A DNA stretch of 64,000 nt from Condylostoma magnum (Eukaryota; Ciliophora; Heterotrichea; Heterotrichida; Condylostomatidae): NCBI GenBank assembly GCA_920105805.1, contig CAKKTI010000030.1:26388-90387 (forward strand), in the 5' to 3' direction. Under the pieces are notes generated by a model, which did no database searches, had not been told where the DNA came from, and saw nothing but the letters and a program-made list of their open reading frames with translations. Made by a program: the position numbers and the translations under genes. Positions 12,201-24,167 of this stretch are shown piece by piece. How positions within the stretch are numbered: position 1 is the stretch's first letter; every line of letters starts with the position of its first letter.

Positions 12201-15066
12201 CAGAGAAGCTTCTAGTTAGAATTGGGACATTTTCCACTTATTTGTTTAATTTCTCTATAGTATATGACAGTCTCTTAAGATCATCATTGATCTATATCTC
12301 CTAATCAAATAATTTCCAAATTCTATCTGGAATTCCTTATAAAACTAAAGGATTTGCTAAAAATGCTTCAACTTCTTTATTCTTATCACTTTGATTTAAG
12401 AAGCTCTGGGCTTGATACACAATAAAGTTCTCTATAATCAGCAATGCTAGGTTCTTATGCTTCTTTACTTATCCTTCCATTTTATTGTACATCGTAGCTT
12501 TGATTTTATATCCCCACTCTTCCTCTTCCTTTGACTCAAAAATCAGCTCAATGTCCTCAGGGTCATATAACTCGATAATTTGATTATCATTGTTTTAGAT
12601 CTTATAAACTTCATAGCCTCTACTTTTAACTGTAATTGATGCTCCTTCTCCTATTTTTGTTTAACTGTCAAGCTCTAAAATTACTCTTAATATTTGGTGT
12701 TAAGATTCTCATTTATGGGTTTGATTTTCATTAGCTCCATGGGGATGTTTTGACTCGATATTGACCTCCTACTCTTATATAATTACGTCCTCATCCTATA
12801 TTTTCATAGGTTTTAACATTGAGTGTAGATTTAGTAGTATGGGAATAATTGTGTTCAGTACGTAAGGAGATACCTAGTTCTAGCTATACGCGTTTAGTAT
12901 GAATAGAGAGTACTGTAGTTAGTTCAGCATATCACTATACTAGTCGGCAAACAGAAGACCAGAGGTAGAAACTGCAGTTAGATTATGAGTCAGTAGACAA
13001 TTCAGAAGTCTTCGTATACCTGGAAGATATTTATCCGAGTCCTCTTTGTAAATGTATATAAGAGATCTTATATAAGACCAGAAAAAGTCATCTAGTAGTT
13101 TATTTTCTTTAGCTAATATCAAATCTAAATTTTCAAGCAAGGAATCAAGCAATTTTCCCAACGATTCACTAGAAGCTCCTCTTAGTAGCTCAACCATTAC
13201 TGGAATTTAAGAGGTTTCTGACAGAAGGGACTCGTATAATAATTTGTTGTCTATACTTGTATGAGTGATTAGTTTTGAAAGTAGTTTAATCTACTAGTCA
13301 GGATTATCAAAGAAGAGCTTAAGGCCTTATATGATACAAGTAATAGAAGCAAATCTTACCTCTGATGAATCATTGTATTTAAGTTGTTTTAATATCTTAT
13401 AGATTTACTTACGTAAATCCTTATTAAACTAGTCTTCTGATAGATTTAATTTGGAAAAGCAAATCAGCTGCAATCTAAGAATGTCTAGTAATTTTACTAA
13501 GATCGACTAATTATTAATCGAGTTTTCTAATAGAATAGTTAAATTCTCAAATACCAAATTTTAAGGATCAGTGATAAAACTTTCCTCGCATATATTTTAG
13601 CCTGGCCTGATTTTCTTCTATCTCATAAGCACTTTGTCAGTTTTTGTGTGAATATCATCTAAAATTTAGTTGAATATCAGCATTGGGGCTTCAGTTGCCT
13701 CACTGTCCTAAAACTTATCCATATTAAACTCATCAATTAAGCTTTTGTTTAAAACAACTGTATTAGCAGGTAATTTAGGCAGTGACGGTTCCTCAACTAT
13801 AGAAAGCTAGTCCTTCTTTCCTAGCTATACAGCAAATTACAACACGATATCATTGCAGACTACAGAGCTAACCTTTTTGGTATCTAAGTAAAACTTGACC
13901 TTCTGGCTAACATTGTCAATAAGTACTCCAACAAGTGCGTCGTTAGAATACGAGTCAACAGTCTTATCAGCTCCTATAATCTTTCCACTTTTTTCGTATC
14001 CAAAAATCATTCTTCTATTAGAGGTAATCACTCCTATTGCGAACTTATCACTGGGCTCGGCCTCCACTTTAAGCTAGACAAAATAAGCTCCTAGGCTATT
14101 AATCTAAGTAAACTCTAAAATCTCATTAACCTCCTACGCTAATTAAGATTTCACTGTTTTGTAGTCATTACTTAGATTCAATTAAGGGTCATTAGACTTA
14201 AAGATAAAGTCCTAAACTACTCCGTTTGTACAAAATCTGTTAAGTTTTGCCAGGGTGGGAATTATATCGATTACTACGTCCTTAGAAATAGCAGGATATG
14301 GCTAAATCTGTACTAAAAATTAAAGAATTCCCGATAGATCTGCTCTTACAACACTTATTCCTAACTCAAAAGCCAGTGCACGATCTTGTAGAATTTCTTT
14401 TATACTCATTTGAATATCCATCACGTCTTTGACTGGAATTTATCCTCTGAATTAGCCCAGTTGTACTCCATCAAGCATTTCTCTAGTTAATGACATAAAC
14501 TCTTAACTTAGATAGTTGTTTTAAGGACTAATAGTCTTAATTGCTAGTAGTATAGACTTTATGAAAAATCTAATCTGAACTGTTCTGACGGGATCTTAAG
14601 CCTACCTTAGATTTGTGAATTGATGCGATTCTTTCAGTCTTTTTGTTATTTCTAGCTCGTTAGAGATGCTTTTGTACAGTGCAAGGAGGTTATAGTAGAT
14701 TTTAGCTAAGTTACTTGGAATATCAAGCTTGGATTTCTGGTATAGTAGGCTTATTAAGGAGTTTAAAGTATTTTTTCTAGCCTTTTTGTCCATTTGCTGT
14801 AGTATTCTTTCTTCTAATCCAAAGCCTAGCTCGAATTTCAAGGCTTCCTTCTCTAGTTATGTTATTTTCTCTGTTAAAGGCTTGCTAGGTTAAAGTGTCT
14901 CGAAGATTTCATCCTCCGGAGGGGTAGAACTCTCGTCGTAATCTATGAAGTTCAATATTGAAGGCTTTTTATTGAGGAAAATTTAATTGTTGTCCTTGCT
15001 TTGCATAAGCTCTGTGTCTGAGAGCCCGGAAGCGTGGGATACTGCTGACTCTAGCTGATTTCCCAT
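3292..15066 (-). CDS. Giant HECT E3 ubiquitin ligase, HECTD4-like (3,924 aa)
   Basis: One reading frame of 11,775 nt with no net frame change. HECT ligases take ubiquitin from E2 onto a cysteine and pass it to a substrate. Seen: a SPRY-like domain at about residues 330-410; alpha-helical repeat-like sequence through 420-2000; a region near 2690 beginning ESPHPYYNN and containing IPGASALEIVFDP, resembling the carbohydrate/APC10-like module of HECTD4 and ZZEF1; a second SPRY-like domain near 3055-3160; and the HECT domain from about 3540 to the end, with VDAGGPYNET and GRSRLPITG motifs. The catalytic cysteine sits in HTCFF, residue 3879. The order SPRY, CUB-like module, HECT is that of HECTD4. 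Translation starts at ATG 15066. I end it at TAG 3292-3294, about 45 residues after the cysteine, as in the family. Hundreds of in-frame TAA/TAG codons are read as Gln. Confidence 0.88.
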
Positions 15067-15309
15067 ATTTTTATAGCCAATATTATTGGTATAGAGCAAA
15101 CTGGGTATTTTACTTTATTATTAGAGGGTTACAATAGTTGTTTATGTTAAAGAATGAAGTGCATATTATGAGAACTTAGTAAAATTGTGAATAAACTACA
15201 AATGTAGTACATTTATGGATTTAGCATTTTATGCTTTAGATGGCTTTTATGGGAAGTTTACTGAGATAATACATAAAATACAACAAAGCAACAAAGTTAG
15301 TATAGTAAA
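15067..15309. promoter_or_regulatory. Divergent intergenic region between the HECT ligase and PTPS-like genes
   Basis: 243 bp between two outward-facing start codons, AT-rich with no coding signature that I trust. It must hold both core promoters. No recognisable TATA or other box stands out against the AT-rich background. Confidence 0.4.
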
Positions 15310-15783
15310 ATGGATAGGCAGATGAAAGTTAAAGTTGGATAATTTTCAGCATTATCTGTTTAAGATAGAATAGTTAATCAAAATTACACACTTTCAATTA
15401 TTGTTAAAGGCTAACTTGATAATTTTGATGGATATATAATTGATTTTGGAATCTTTAAGAGAATGATTAGATAATTATGCTCCTAAATAAATAAAAAGGT
15501 TTTTGTAGCAAATAACCAAAGCTGGGAAATGAGAGATGATGAAATTGTTTAAATTAATAGCCCATCTGGCAAATTCATTCATGTGCCTCTAAAAGATATC
15601 CAGTTCTTACCTTTAGATAGAATTGATAACTTTTAGATTGGAAAGTATATTATAAATTTTGTAATAGAGAAGCTAACCTTAGAGTTTTTACTATCAAAAG
15701 AAATATCCGAGATAGGGATATAAGTTATTACACAGGAACAAAAATCCACTTATATAGAAAAGATTCAAAGCTAGTTATTTTAA
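15310..15783 (+). CDS. 6-pyruvoyl-tetrahydropterin synthase-like protein without the usual zinc histidines
   Basis: About 157 residues. The fold signature is that of the PTPS/QueD family: an N-terminal beta strand with FSAL, a second strand NYTLSIIVKGQLD, then GYIIDFGIFKRMIRQL, which matches the family pattern of strand, turn, (I/V)DF and helix, and a late strand IGIQVITQEQ. Active PTPS binds zinc through histidines in the FSAxH and HGHNY segments. Here the first reads FSALS and the second NQNY, so the metal site appears lost. I infer a non-catalytic family member or a very divergent one. The stop is either TAG at 15772 or TAA at 15781. Convergent with the next gene, about 100 bp away. Confidence 0.45.
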
Positions 15784-15879
15784 CATCCTATTTACCTGTA
15801 AACGATAGTCTTTTTGATATGTATTAAGAATTAGCTAAATTAAAAGTCTTTTCTTATATATATGCATTTCTAAATTGTC

Positions 15880-16299
15880 TTAAAATACATCCTGCTAAAC
15901 AATATAATCGGATTAGATAGGTTTAACTCTTTTGGTACAATAGTGTCCTTGATCAACATCAGCATGAATTATCTTTTGATTGTATTTCTTCCTTGTTTAT
16001 TTAAACTTGTGAACTAACTTATTATAAAAGAACCTGTTCTAAGTTATATGATTATAGCCTAACTTTTTCTAAAGTTGTTAAGGGTTCTTTTATTTGTTTT
16101 TATATGCTATGCTCAAGTGACCTTTTGTATTATTTTACACTCTAAGAGCTCTATAATAGATTCCAGATGTAATATTAATCTTTGAGCAATATCCCTTGCA
16201 TGTTTTACAATAAGCATACTAATGGCATTTACATACACTGTTAAAGCATTCTCTGATTGTCTTATTTGTATTGTAACCCTTATATCATTTTCGCCTCAT
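15880..16299 (-). CDS. Small Cys-rich basic protein, unknown
   Basis: About 139 residues from ATG 16299, which gives MRRKW (TGA as Trp). The N-terminal third has a cysteine cluster (CFNSVCKCHQYAYCKTCKGYC), a likely zinc-binding element of no family I can name. The rest is lysine-, asparagine- and glutamine-rich, with a single further His/Cys pair (GHYC). This frame was chosen over two others because of its cysteine pattern and charged composition; all three are open. The stop is placed at TAA 15880-15882 and could be later. Possibly nucleic-acid binding on charge alone. Confidence 0.4.
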
Positions 16300-16611
16300 T
16301 TTTTATTAAGCATTAATTGTATCAAATAATAGTCATCTCTTGTATAAATTTAGTTTGTTATATTACTCTTTATTTAGATATGTTTAAACAACTATTCATT
16401 CAATACATATGCAATATACATAATATTCTGAACTTCCATAATTAATTTCTTTTGCTTCCTTTATTACATCTATTTAATCATTATATACTAACAATTTACT
16501 TTAATATTAACCTTTATGCTTTTACTCAGACTCTTTAAGAATACTACCCTAATATTAATAGAAACTAAATGTATTGATATTAATTGCTTAAGCTTATATT
16601 ACATTTAATTA
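16300..16611. other. AT-rich intergenic stretch
   Basis: About 310 bp of strongly AT-rich sequence between the start of the Cys-rich gene and the stop of the FAM135-like gene. I see no conserved protein in any frame and no RNA gene. It probably holds the promoter of the Cys-rich gene and a short 3' UTR. Confidence 0.4.
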
Positions 16612-18588
16612 CTAACAAAAGAAATGGAAATACTTCAAAGCGACGATTTTCCAGAAATTAACATCATCAATAATCCTTATATGAGCAGTTCTTCCAATGA
16701 TACTATCTAGGTTCCGTTTTTGAATACTAAAATTAACATCAAACCTATAAATATTCTTCAATCTTTTATGAATATTTAAAGCCATTTTTCTTCATATTAA
16801 TTTCTTTTTGTTCTTTTTACTGATAACAGATAATCTAGCTGATTCATAGGGTACATAATTATCTTGATGAGAAGACACGCAGACTACTGTATTAAAATAT
16901 TGCAGATTTCTATCCTTACTTAAACGTAGTAAATAAGGATACTTTTAATCCTATAAGTTCAATTACTTTAGACATCTAGACTCCCTTAGCTTTTAAATAA
17001 TTCACATCCCTGTTTCAACAATCTAGCAAGTCCCTTCCAGATATCCTAAGTGAGGAGTGCCCAGGCTCATATACAAGAAGAATTTTTCCCGATATTACTT
17101 AAGACTGCTTATAGCAGCTCTTATTATTAATCCACCCATTGAATGGCCAATGAAAGATAAATGTTATAAATTAGGATGGTGTTACTGTATGTAGTCAGCT
17201 ACTTCTATTGCTAGTTTAGCGCCCATGGTTTCTAAATCATCATTTGTATTTTATTTATTGCAAGAAGAGCAGAGAAATTATAAATTAGGGTAAAATGCTA
17301 GTAACACGTTTTTTACATGCCGCATATCTTGAGGCCCTGCCTGAAATCCATGTACTAAGACTATTAAATGCTCTCTAGTTGGCCTTTTTCCAACCTTTTA
17401 GCTATCAAATGCAAAATGCTACTCTATTAAAATAGTGCTTTCCTATTAGGAGTCCTTTTGAGTAAGAGAGTACTATTTTTAAGTATCAATGGAAGCTCTT
17501 ATTGCTTTAGCTATTCTATTGTTAATTTCTGAGATGTTAAATTAGCTATCTTCTATCTCATCGTATTAGGATATACTAGAAGAGCATTGTTAATCAAATC
17601 TACGTTTTTCATTGTTACAGTGAATTTAGTATAGGTAAGATGCTACTTTCTTCAGCTTCTTTTAAATTAGATCAACTAATTAATGCCAGATTACATATAT
17701 TTAGCCTGAGATGTTATTAATTTCATGTAAAATAGCTTCTGATATTTATTCTGAGTCATGTGAGCCTAATATATCACTAAAAGATTGCTTATTATTTTGT
17801 TTATATAAGTAAACCAATCTTATTTTATCATTATCTATCTACTTCACATTACAAATTTGTTTATATCAACTGTAAATATTTTTGATATTGTAAAAAGAAT
17901 TCTTAAGTTGGTTTTAGAAGAAATCATAGACTTCATTAGCTTCTTTAGATCCAATATATATATTTATATTATTTTGCCTAGGAAATAAAAAGCTAGCAAA
18001 ACTTTACTCAAGGTTTTCTTAATTCTCAGTGCTCCTTCTATGCCTAAACTTAAAATCAATCAATGTAGAATGTATAACAAAAGTAGCAATACTATAATAA
18101 TAATTTTCGAATAAAACAGGCAAACATTCATTTAAAAATCCACTTTTGAGATTATAGCTGACAGTAGACGCAATTTTAAAACGAATTTCACTTATATCCA
18201 ACTTATTTAATTCGTCTATAGTTAACTAGCAGCCAACATCAGCAAATAATAGCTCAATTGTCAGAATGATTTAATGTCTTCATATATCTGGCTAAGCGTC
18301 TATTTCAAGTCTGAATAAAGCCAAGTCATTGATTTTAACTACCTCGTCTGAGTATCTTATGTAGAAAATCCTACTGCATACTGTGCTATTAGAGGGTTAA
18401 ATCTCAGCTCCTAAAAGATTATGCTCTGGACTACTGTTTATATTTAAGCTTGCAACATTGTAAGGAAAAGCTGTTTATTACTGTGTTTTTAGCCCAAATC
18501 TAATAGCATACAACCCTTACTGATAAAGCTCGATATTCCTATAGCGTTCTAGGTGAATTGATATTTCAAATACTGCTCTTAGTGCCAT
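16612..18588 (-). CDS. FAM135-like protein with DUF676 serine-esterase/lipase domain
   Basis: 658 residues. The N-terminal 200 residues (MALRAVFEISIHLERY...) match the FAM135 N-terminal region. The C-terminal half, from about residue 400, is an alpha/beta-hydrolase of the DUF676 type: VLVHGFQAGPQDMR gives the oxyanion region, GHSMGGLI holds the nucleophile serine, followed by YMSLGTPHLGY, and the aspartate and histidine positions are plausible (SSHQDNYVPY; HIRIIDD). The catalytic set appears intact, so an active lipase or esterase is likely. The stop is a tandem TAG-TAA at 16614-16609. Many glutamines are encoded by TAA and TAG. Divergent from the PKA gene with 138 bp between start codons. 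Confidence 0.82.
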
Positions 18589-18726
18589 TTTATTCAAATA
18601 TTACTTTTCGTGTAATATCTATTAACTATTAAACACCTTATTACATAAATATGCACAAAATAACTCCATATGCAATTAACCTTTTTCTTATTAATATCTA
18701 CACTAAATACCTATTATAAGGAATAC

Positions 18727-19729
18727 ATGAGTAATAATTTTATTATTCCCAATTATAATATGGCTGCACGCATAGATCTGAACCGTTATGAGATTCTTTA
18801 AACTTTAGGAACAGGTAAATTCTAGCTTAGGATCATTCGGAAGGGTAAGACTTGCAAGAGATAGAGAATCAGGTGAATTTGTAGCTATGAAAATTCTGAA
18901 AAAAGCTGAAATTCTAAGAATGAAGCAAGTTGATCATGTTATATCAGAGTTTGGTATTTTAAGAACAATACAACACCCTTTCTTAGTAAATCTTATTGGC
19001 TATACTCAAAATGAAAGGTATTTATACTTTGCCTTGGAATATGTGTCTGGAGGTGAGCTGTTTACTTACCTGAGGAATATTGGAAGATTGGAGTCCTCAC
19101 ATGCTAGATTCTATGCTTCACAAATTACTCTGATGTTTGAGTACTTGCATAGTCGAAATGTAGTCTATAGAGATTTAAAACCTGAGAATCTCCTATTAGA
19201 TCCCCAAGGATTTCTAAAATTGACTGATTTCGGGTTTGCTAAAAATATTGAAGGTAGGACTTATACTTTGTGTGGTACTCCTGAGTATTTGGCCCCTGAA
19301 ATCCTACTTAATAAAGGCCATGGAAAACCAGTTGACTGGTGAACATTAGGTATAATAATTTACGAAATGCTTGCAAGTATTGATCCCTTTTCCGATGAAG
19401 ACCCAATGGCAATTTACTAGAAAATCCTTAAAGGAAAGGTCAGATTTCCCAGGAATTTTGATCGCAATGCTAAAAGTCTAGTAAAGCATCTTCTTGTTGC
19501 AGATTTGACAAAACGTTATGGAAATTTACGGAATGGTGTGAATGATATAAAGAATCATCGTTGGTTTTCAGGTTTGGACTGGGTAAGACTACTAAACAAA
19601 GATGTGTAAGCTCCATATCGTCCTACTATTAGAAGTGCCAACGATACTTCAAACTTTTCTCATTATCCTGACTCAGATACCCTTTCACCTCCAGTTAGAC
19701 AAGCAGATGATCCCTTCATTGACTGGTAG
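18727..19729 (+). CDS. cAMP-dependent protein kinase catalytic subunit (PKA-C)
   Basis: 328 residues in two exons, joined across a 16-nt intron at 18815-18830. Seen: glycine loop GTGSFGRV (split by the intron), catalytic lysine in VAMKIL, YRDLKPENLL, DFGFAK, the TLCGTPEYLAPE activation segment, and the PKA-specific tail APYRP...DDTSNFSHYPDSD ending DPFIDW. The stop is TAG at 19727-19729, where PKA normally has only one or two residues left. The conserved Trp pair of PVDWW is TGG-TGA (TGA at 19340-19342), a direct proof that TGA is sense here. The N-terminal extension is short. No myristoylation glycine follows the start. It should act downstream of cAMP in ciliary motility (family knowledge). 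Confidence 0.93.
18815..18830 (+). other. 16-nt intron in PKA-C
   Basis: GTAAATTCTAGCTTAG interrupts the glycine-loop codon run between GGA ACA G and GA TCA TTC GGA. Its removal restores GTGSFGRV. GT-AG boundaries, near the minimum known intron size and typical of heterotrich ciliates. Confidence 0.92.
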
Positions 19730-19825
19730 TTAATTAGTATTTTGGAAATGATTGTAGTAGCTATTGATCCTATTATGTACTTATCTATAAATATAATTAA
19801 AACCACTATAATCTTCCTTATTAAA

Positions 19826-21301
19826 CTAAAAATCGTCTTTTTCTTGCAAACTTATGCTTGAGTTGCCAATTTACAACGTTTCATTTTTTTCAATTAAACC
19901 ATCAAATTCCCTAATTTAAGGACTCTTAGTGAATACTTTTTGTGCAGATTCTAGAAGAGTAACCTTTCCAAAAAATCGCTGAATAAAAGTTACAGATACA
20001 TTAAACGCCAAAAATCAGCTAAAGACACAAAAAACAAGCCAGTTGTAAAGAATAAACATAGACCATCTCATACCTATCTAACTCTCAACTATACCAAAGA
20101 GATAAGGTGAGGGAAAATCTCCTAATAAGTGTATAATAAAATAGCATAGTGCATTAGCCTAGCCTCTTAGTTCCAAAGGCACAGAGTTCATAACACCTAA
20201 ACTTATGGGTCCAATGGTTCTAATTACAAATTACAAATAAAGGCAAATCAGGGTGAAAAATATCCCAATAATAACAGGAACAAGCATGTCAATGATCTAA
20301 GGAGCTAATCCGATCAAATAGGCAATTCCTGAGCAAATAAACAATTATTTGCACACAAGCCTTGTTCGTATAGGTGCATATTGATCTAAACTAATGTTGT
20401 CAATTTAATTGGCCTGAGCTGTTTTAGCAAAAATTCTATCCATCAAATATGATCCACTAAAAGTGCCAATAAAACCTGCTATTATTGTAATTCCTCCTAA
20501 AATAAGGGCCTCCTCTCCCTTTGACATATCAAAATGCTAGTACATATAATCAGGCCCCCAGAACGACAGTCCACCTATATAAAACATCCATGCACCATAC
20601 CCACACACAATTAGCATATAACTAGGATTATTTATCAATTTTTTAATAGACTCCCATACTGAGTATGTAATAATCCCTCCAGAGTCATTTGCCTTCCTCC
20701 TTGCAAAATCAGGGTCTTTATACATAGTCAAGCATATGATAATAGGAGGAATTATTATTACAGCCTGAATTCAGAAAGGCCAATACCATCCACTTACCAA
20801 ATCTAAAACAATTACTACAAAAATATAACCAATAGCAAATCCGAATACAGCTGAGCCGAAGAACACAGCCATTCATATAGACTTTCTATGAGGAGGTGCT
20901 AAATCTACTAAATAAGGAGGTACTAATGCAATTAACGCAGCTTCACCTGCACCTGTTAATGATCTGGCTACTGCTAGTTACCAAAATCCTGTAGATGTTG
21001 CAGCCAGTACATTAGCTCCAAGTCAAATCATAAGCCCGATTGATATAATATACAAGGGATGTATGTATTGGGATAAGTGTCCGCAAAAAGGACTAGCTAG
21101 CATATACCCTAAAATAAATAATGATCCCAAAGCCCCTGCTTCTGGAGAGGATAAGTTCAATCCACTGCTACCTTTAAGGGTAGGAACTAAGCTCTGTATA
21201 TATATTACACTTATAGTGCCTCGGTCCATGTAAATGATAAAAGCAACAATGGTGAAGAAAATAAGATTTCCATACCCTTTAAAATGTATGCAATATACCA
21301 T
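19826..21301 (-). CDS. Spinster-type major facilitator transporter
   Basis: About 491 residues with roughly twelve hydrophobic segments. The first loop carries YMDRGTISV, matching the Y-x-DR signature of Spinster (SPNS) lysolipid and sphingosine-phosphate transporters. The central part has AVARSLTGAGEAAL and PPHRKSIW, typical of MFS motif regions. Starts MVYCIHFKGYGN at ATG 21301. The end is uncertain: TAG at 19826-19828 after KDDF, or TAA at 19781-19783. Convergent with PKA. Upstream, the stop of the RRM-SPOC gene lies only 15 nt away and in the same reading frame, so separate translation rests on recognising the TAG-TAA pair as terminators. Confidence 0.8.
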
Positions 21302-21316
21302 TTTTTATTAATATTA

Positions 21317-22009
21317 CTAACTTGAGATACCATCATTTGTAGACTTACGCCTGCCTTCACATAAAAGGCCTAAAATTTGATTTTATGCAAGACCTGGGTG
21401 GAAACGTTCACATGCACCTGGGGGCAAAAGATACAGATCATGACTTCCCAAGCTATAAAATCCAGCCTTTTGCCTTTCAACAAAATACTAGACAAACGCA
21501 TTAAACCAAGAATACTAGGACTCGTTTGACGGTTCAATTAAAATCGTTCCACAACTGGGAGGAATATCTCCAAATCCAATGCGATGTGTGAAATTTAAGT
21601 GACTTGGCATATCAGGCTTAACTCCTTACAAATGATAAGCAATTACTCCAAACCGCTGGCCTTGCATGCGGGATATGAAGCCTTTCCATAACAGTTTTCT
21701 ACTAGTTTGCTCCGTAGCAGAATCATGACTAAAGGCAATTGACCATCCTTGCGAGTTAAGAGCAGTCAGGGCGGCCTGGGCCTCTGTAGTGTCTGGCATT
21801 TCAACAAAAGCATAGCAACTTTACCTCAATGGAAAGCCCTTGGGGCCATTTCTTATTACTCGCACTTTACCTACTTTACCGTAGCGAGCAAAGACTGTCA
21901 GAAGTTGCCCCTGGGGAAATCCTACGGGCAGATGTGAAACGTGAAGCTTTACTCCCTTTGGTGAGGGGGAGTTAGACCTTGATCGAGATCTAGAGTATCG
22001 TCTGTTCAT
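21317..22009 (-). CDS. RRM plus SPOC domain RNA-binding protein (split-ends-like)
   Basis: 230 residues. Starts MNRRYSRSRSRS, a short SR-type tail placed at the N terminus. An RRM follows (residues 20-90): KLHVSHLPVGFPQ is RNP2-like and CYAFVEM is RNP1-like. The C-terminal half (110-215) looks like a SPOC domain, with MPSHLNFTHRIGFG, FVERQKAGFYSL and DLYLLPPG, as in Spen/RBM15 proteins. Those proteins connect RNA with transcription silencing or m6A deposition; this one is far shorter than animal Spen. Ends with tandem TAG-TAA at 21319-21314. It lies 24 nt downstream of the channel gene and 15 nt upstream of the transporter, all three in one frame. Confidence 0.75.
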
Positions 22010-22033
22010 TTTTTTTAGTTGCTGGTTAAAATT

Positions 22034-23983
22034 CTAATTATTATTGAAGATCTTGCTTAGGATTTCTTTACCTGATTCTGTTTTTTGTAGAATTTTAGTC
22101 AGCTTTTGTAGTTTGTCGCTGTCTGTTGATTTATTTTGCTGAATTATTCCCACCTTGTCCTTTACGCTTTCTACGATGGATTTGATATTTACAAGTTCTA
22201 GTAAACCTTTTTTAGTGTTTTAAATAGCACTATGTTCTTGCTAGTCTTAATCTGCGCCTTGTGATAGCTATTCGTGCATTTTTTCTTTTTCTTCGTCAGT
22301 GAATTGGTTGAAGGTATTTTGAATGTTTCTAAGGTCGTGTAGTCAGTTTTGTTTTGCAGTGGACTGAGAACGCTGTAGAGTTAAATGGTGTTGGGCCTTT
22401 TGACTCCATGATTGCTTATCTTGCATCTCAGTAGTTATTTCTTCATCTATATTTTACTTCACTGAAATATTTTTAGCTGATTTGAAATAAGTGAAACGTT
22501 TGAAAGCTATTTGCAAGATTGATTAGTGACTTATAGGGAACTTTTTTAAGTATTTGACAAAACGTGTACTGTCTAAGTATAGAAATTCAGAGTACTCATT
22601 AGTGACATAGGACCATTCAGCTATCTAATCAAATAGAAACAGTTCATCTCCAAAGTAAGTATCTTGTCTAAGCATAAGAAACCTTTGCAGACCTCCTGAT
22701 GAGGCCAACGATACATTCCCTTTTGTTATAAAGTATAAATTATTACAGTTTTAGCCTATTTGAATAATTTCAGTATCATTATCGCATCTATCTGGCTTTA
22801 GATTAGAAACAATTAACAAAGTTAAACTTTTAGCGGTGTTTCTAAAGAATATATCAAATTTTTAGATTGTTTCGCTAAACAGACTCACAATGAGCTTTTA
22901 TCTAAGTTTATAAGGAAGTCGCATCATAAACGGGAATTCGTTGATTAGGTAGGAATGGTCATTTTACCATATAAACAGAAAATTCGAAATAATCTATCTG
23001 TGAAGGTCTAGACTAACGTCTATTTCAGGATGAGCTTTATCCAGCAATGCAATCCACTTTTACAGATCATCTTCTTACTGATTAAGTCTTTGCTCTCTAG
23101 AATTCAAATTACCAATTACACTGCTAGCATTTCCTAGCAGAAACCCAAAGGCTAGAATTCCAAAAATCTGTAGTATTATGGTAAATGCTATTCCATAGTC
23201 AGATATAGGGTAAATGTCTCCATATCCTACAGTAGATAGAGTAGTAATAGTCCAATATAGTGAAAGTATATAATTATCTTCATTCTAGTCCTCAGGGTAT
23301 TTCCAGCCATCCACCCAGGTTCCAAACTTACTCGAATGATTATCCCCTATGTAAAACCACATGCATGAAATGCAATGACATACTACAGTCATGGTAACTG
23401 TGAATCTTAAAACTCTGCCTATAACGACCTACGAGTGCCAATTGGTAAAAGCGTATTGAGGAGTCAATACAGCGAGTGCCTTTGAAATATAAAGTTGTTT
23501 TGCTAGTAAATCTACGCCTATTAATCTTAGTATTTTAAACCACATCAAATTATGGCTTATTAAGTAGAAGGGAGGAGTGGCTAGTATGTCGAATAAGAAT
23601 TAGGATCGTATGTACTGAATTGCTATTTCTTTCTTCGAGTCTATAAGCGTTTTGTTTATAATAAGAGCTGAGAAGAATTTGAGAATTATATGGGCCAAGA
23701 GTATCAGGTCTAGTATAAACTCATATCATATAAAAGTACTGTTCTAAGAGTCAGATAGAAAGGCAAGTCTGTAAGGTATAGATAAGCAAAAGTAAAAGTA
23801 GCATATAGCAACTACTAAATCAAAGATTCTTTTTCATTTATCCCAAGGATAGATAGTTCATGGCTTACGTTTCCCCCCAATTAGTGAATCTGATTCCTGA
23901 TTATTTGAAACAATATCTCCAAAGTAAGAGTTCTCCTTTCTCCCTTAAATTTCATTTTTTGTGAGGGAAACTGTTGATAGCAT
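22034..23983 (-). CDS. CNG/KCNH-type cation channel with cyclic-nucleotide-binding-like domain
   Basis: 649 residues. An N-terminal soluble segment is followed by six hydrophobic segments, with the pore near residue 250 (TTLSTVGYGDIYP) and S6 ending FGFLLGNASS. The C-linker follows (HPEIDVSLDLHRQI) and then a cyclic-nucleotide-binding-like fold at about 365-480 (FFRNTAKSLTLLIV, GNVSLASSGG, TYFGDELFLFD). Ligand contacts cannot be judged by eye. The coiled-coil tail runs to KIFNNN. ATG 23983 was chosen because the frame continues upstream of other candidate ATGs. The stop is TAG 22034-22036. Alternative decoding would run on through 24 nt into the RRM-SPOC start, which is in frame. The GYG filter predicts potassium selectivity. 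Confidence 0.82.
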
Positions 23984-24167
23984 TTATCTAAGCCGCCTTA
24001 CCTTATCTCACCGTTCTATTGCTTGCAGGTCAATATTACCTTATCCAACAGCATTGCGAGACTGTCTTTTTGAAATTATTCGCTTATATCAACCTGATTC
24101 CTACTTTTGTAATTACCCTTCACTGCCTGAGCCAAGAAATGGTTTTAATAGTTCAAATTCCATATTA
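23984..24167. promoter_or_regulatory. Divergent region between the channel and BET genes
   Basis: 184 bp between outward-facing start codons. The plus frame of the BET gene is also open through it without an ATG, so a longer BET N terminus cannot be excluded. No box is recognisable. Confidence 0.35.
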
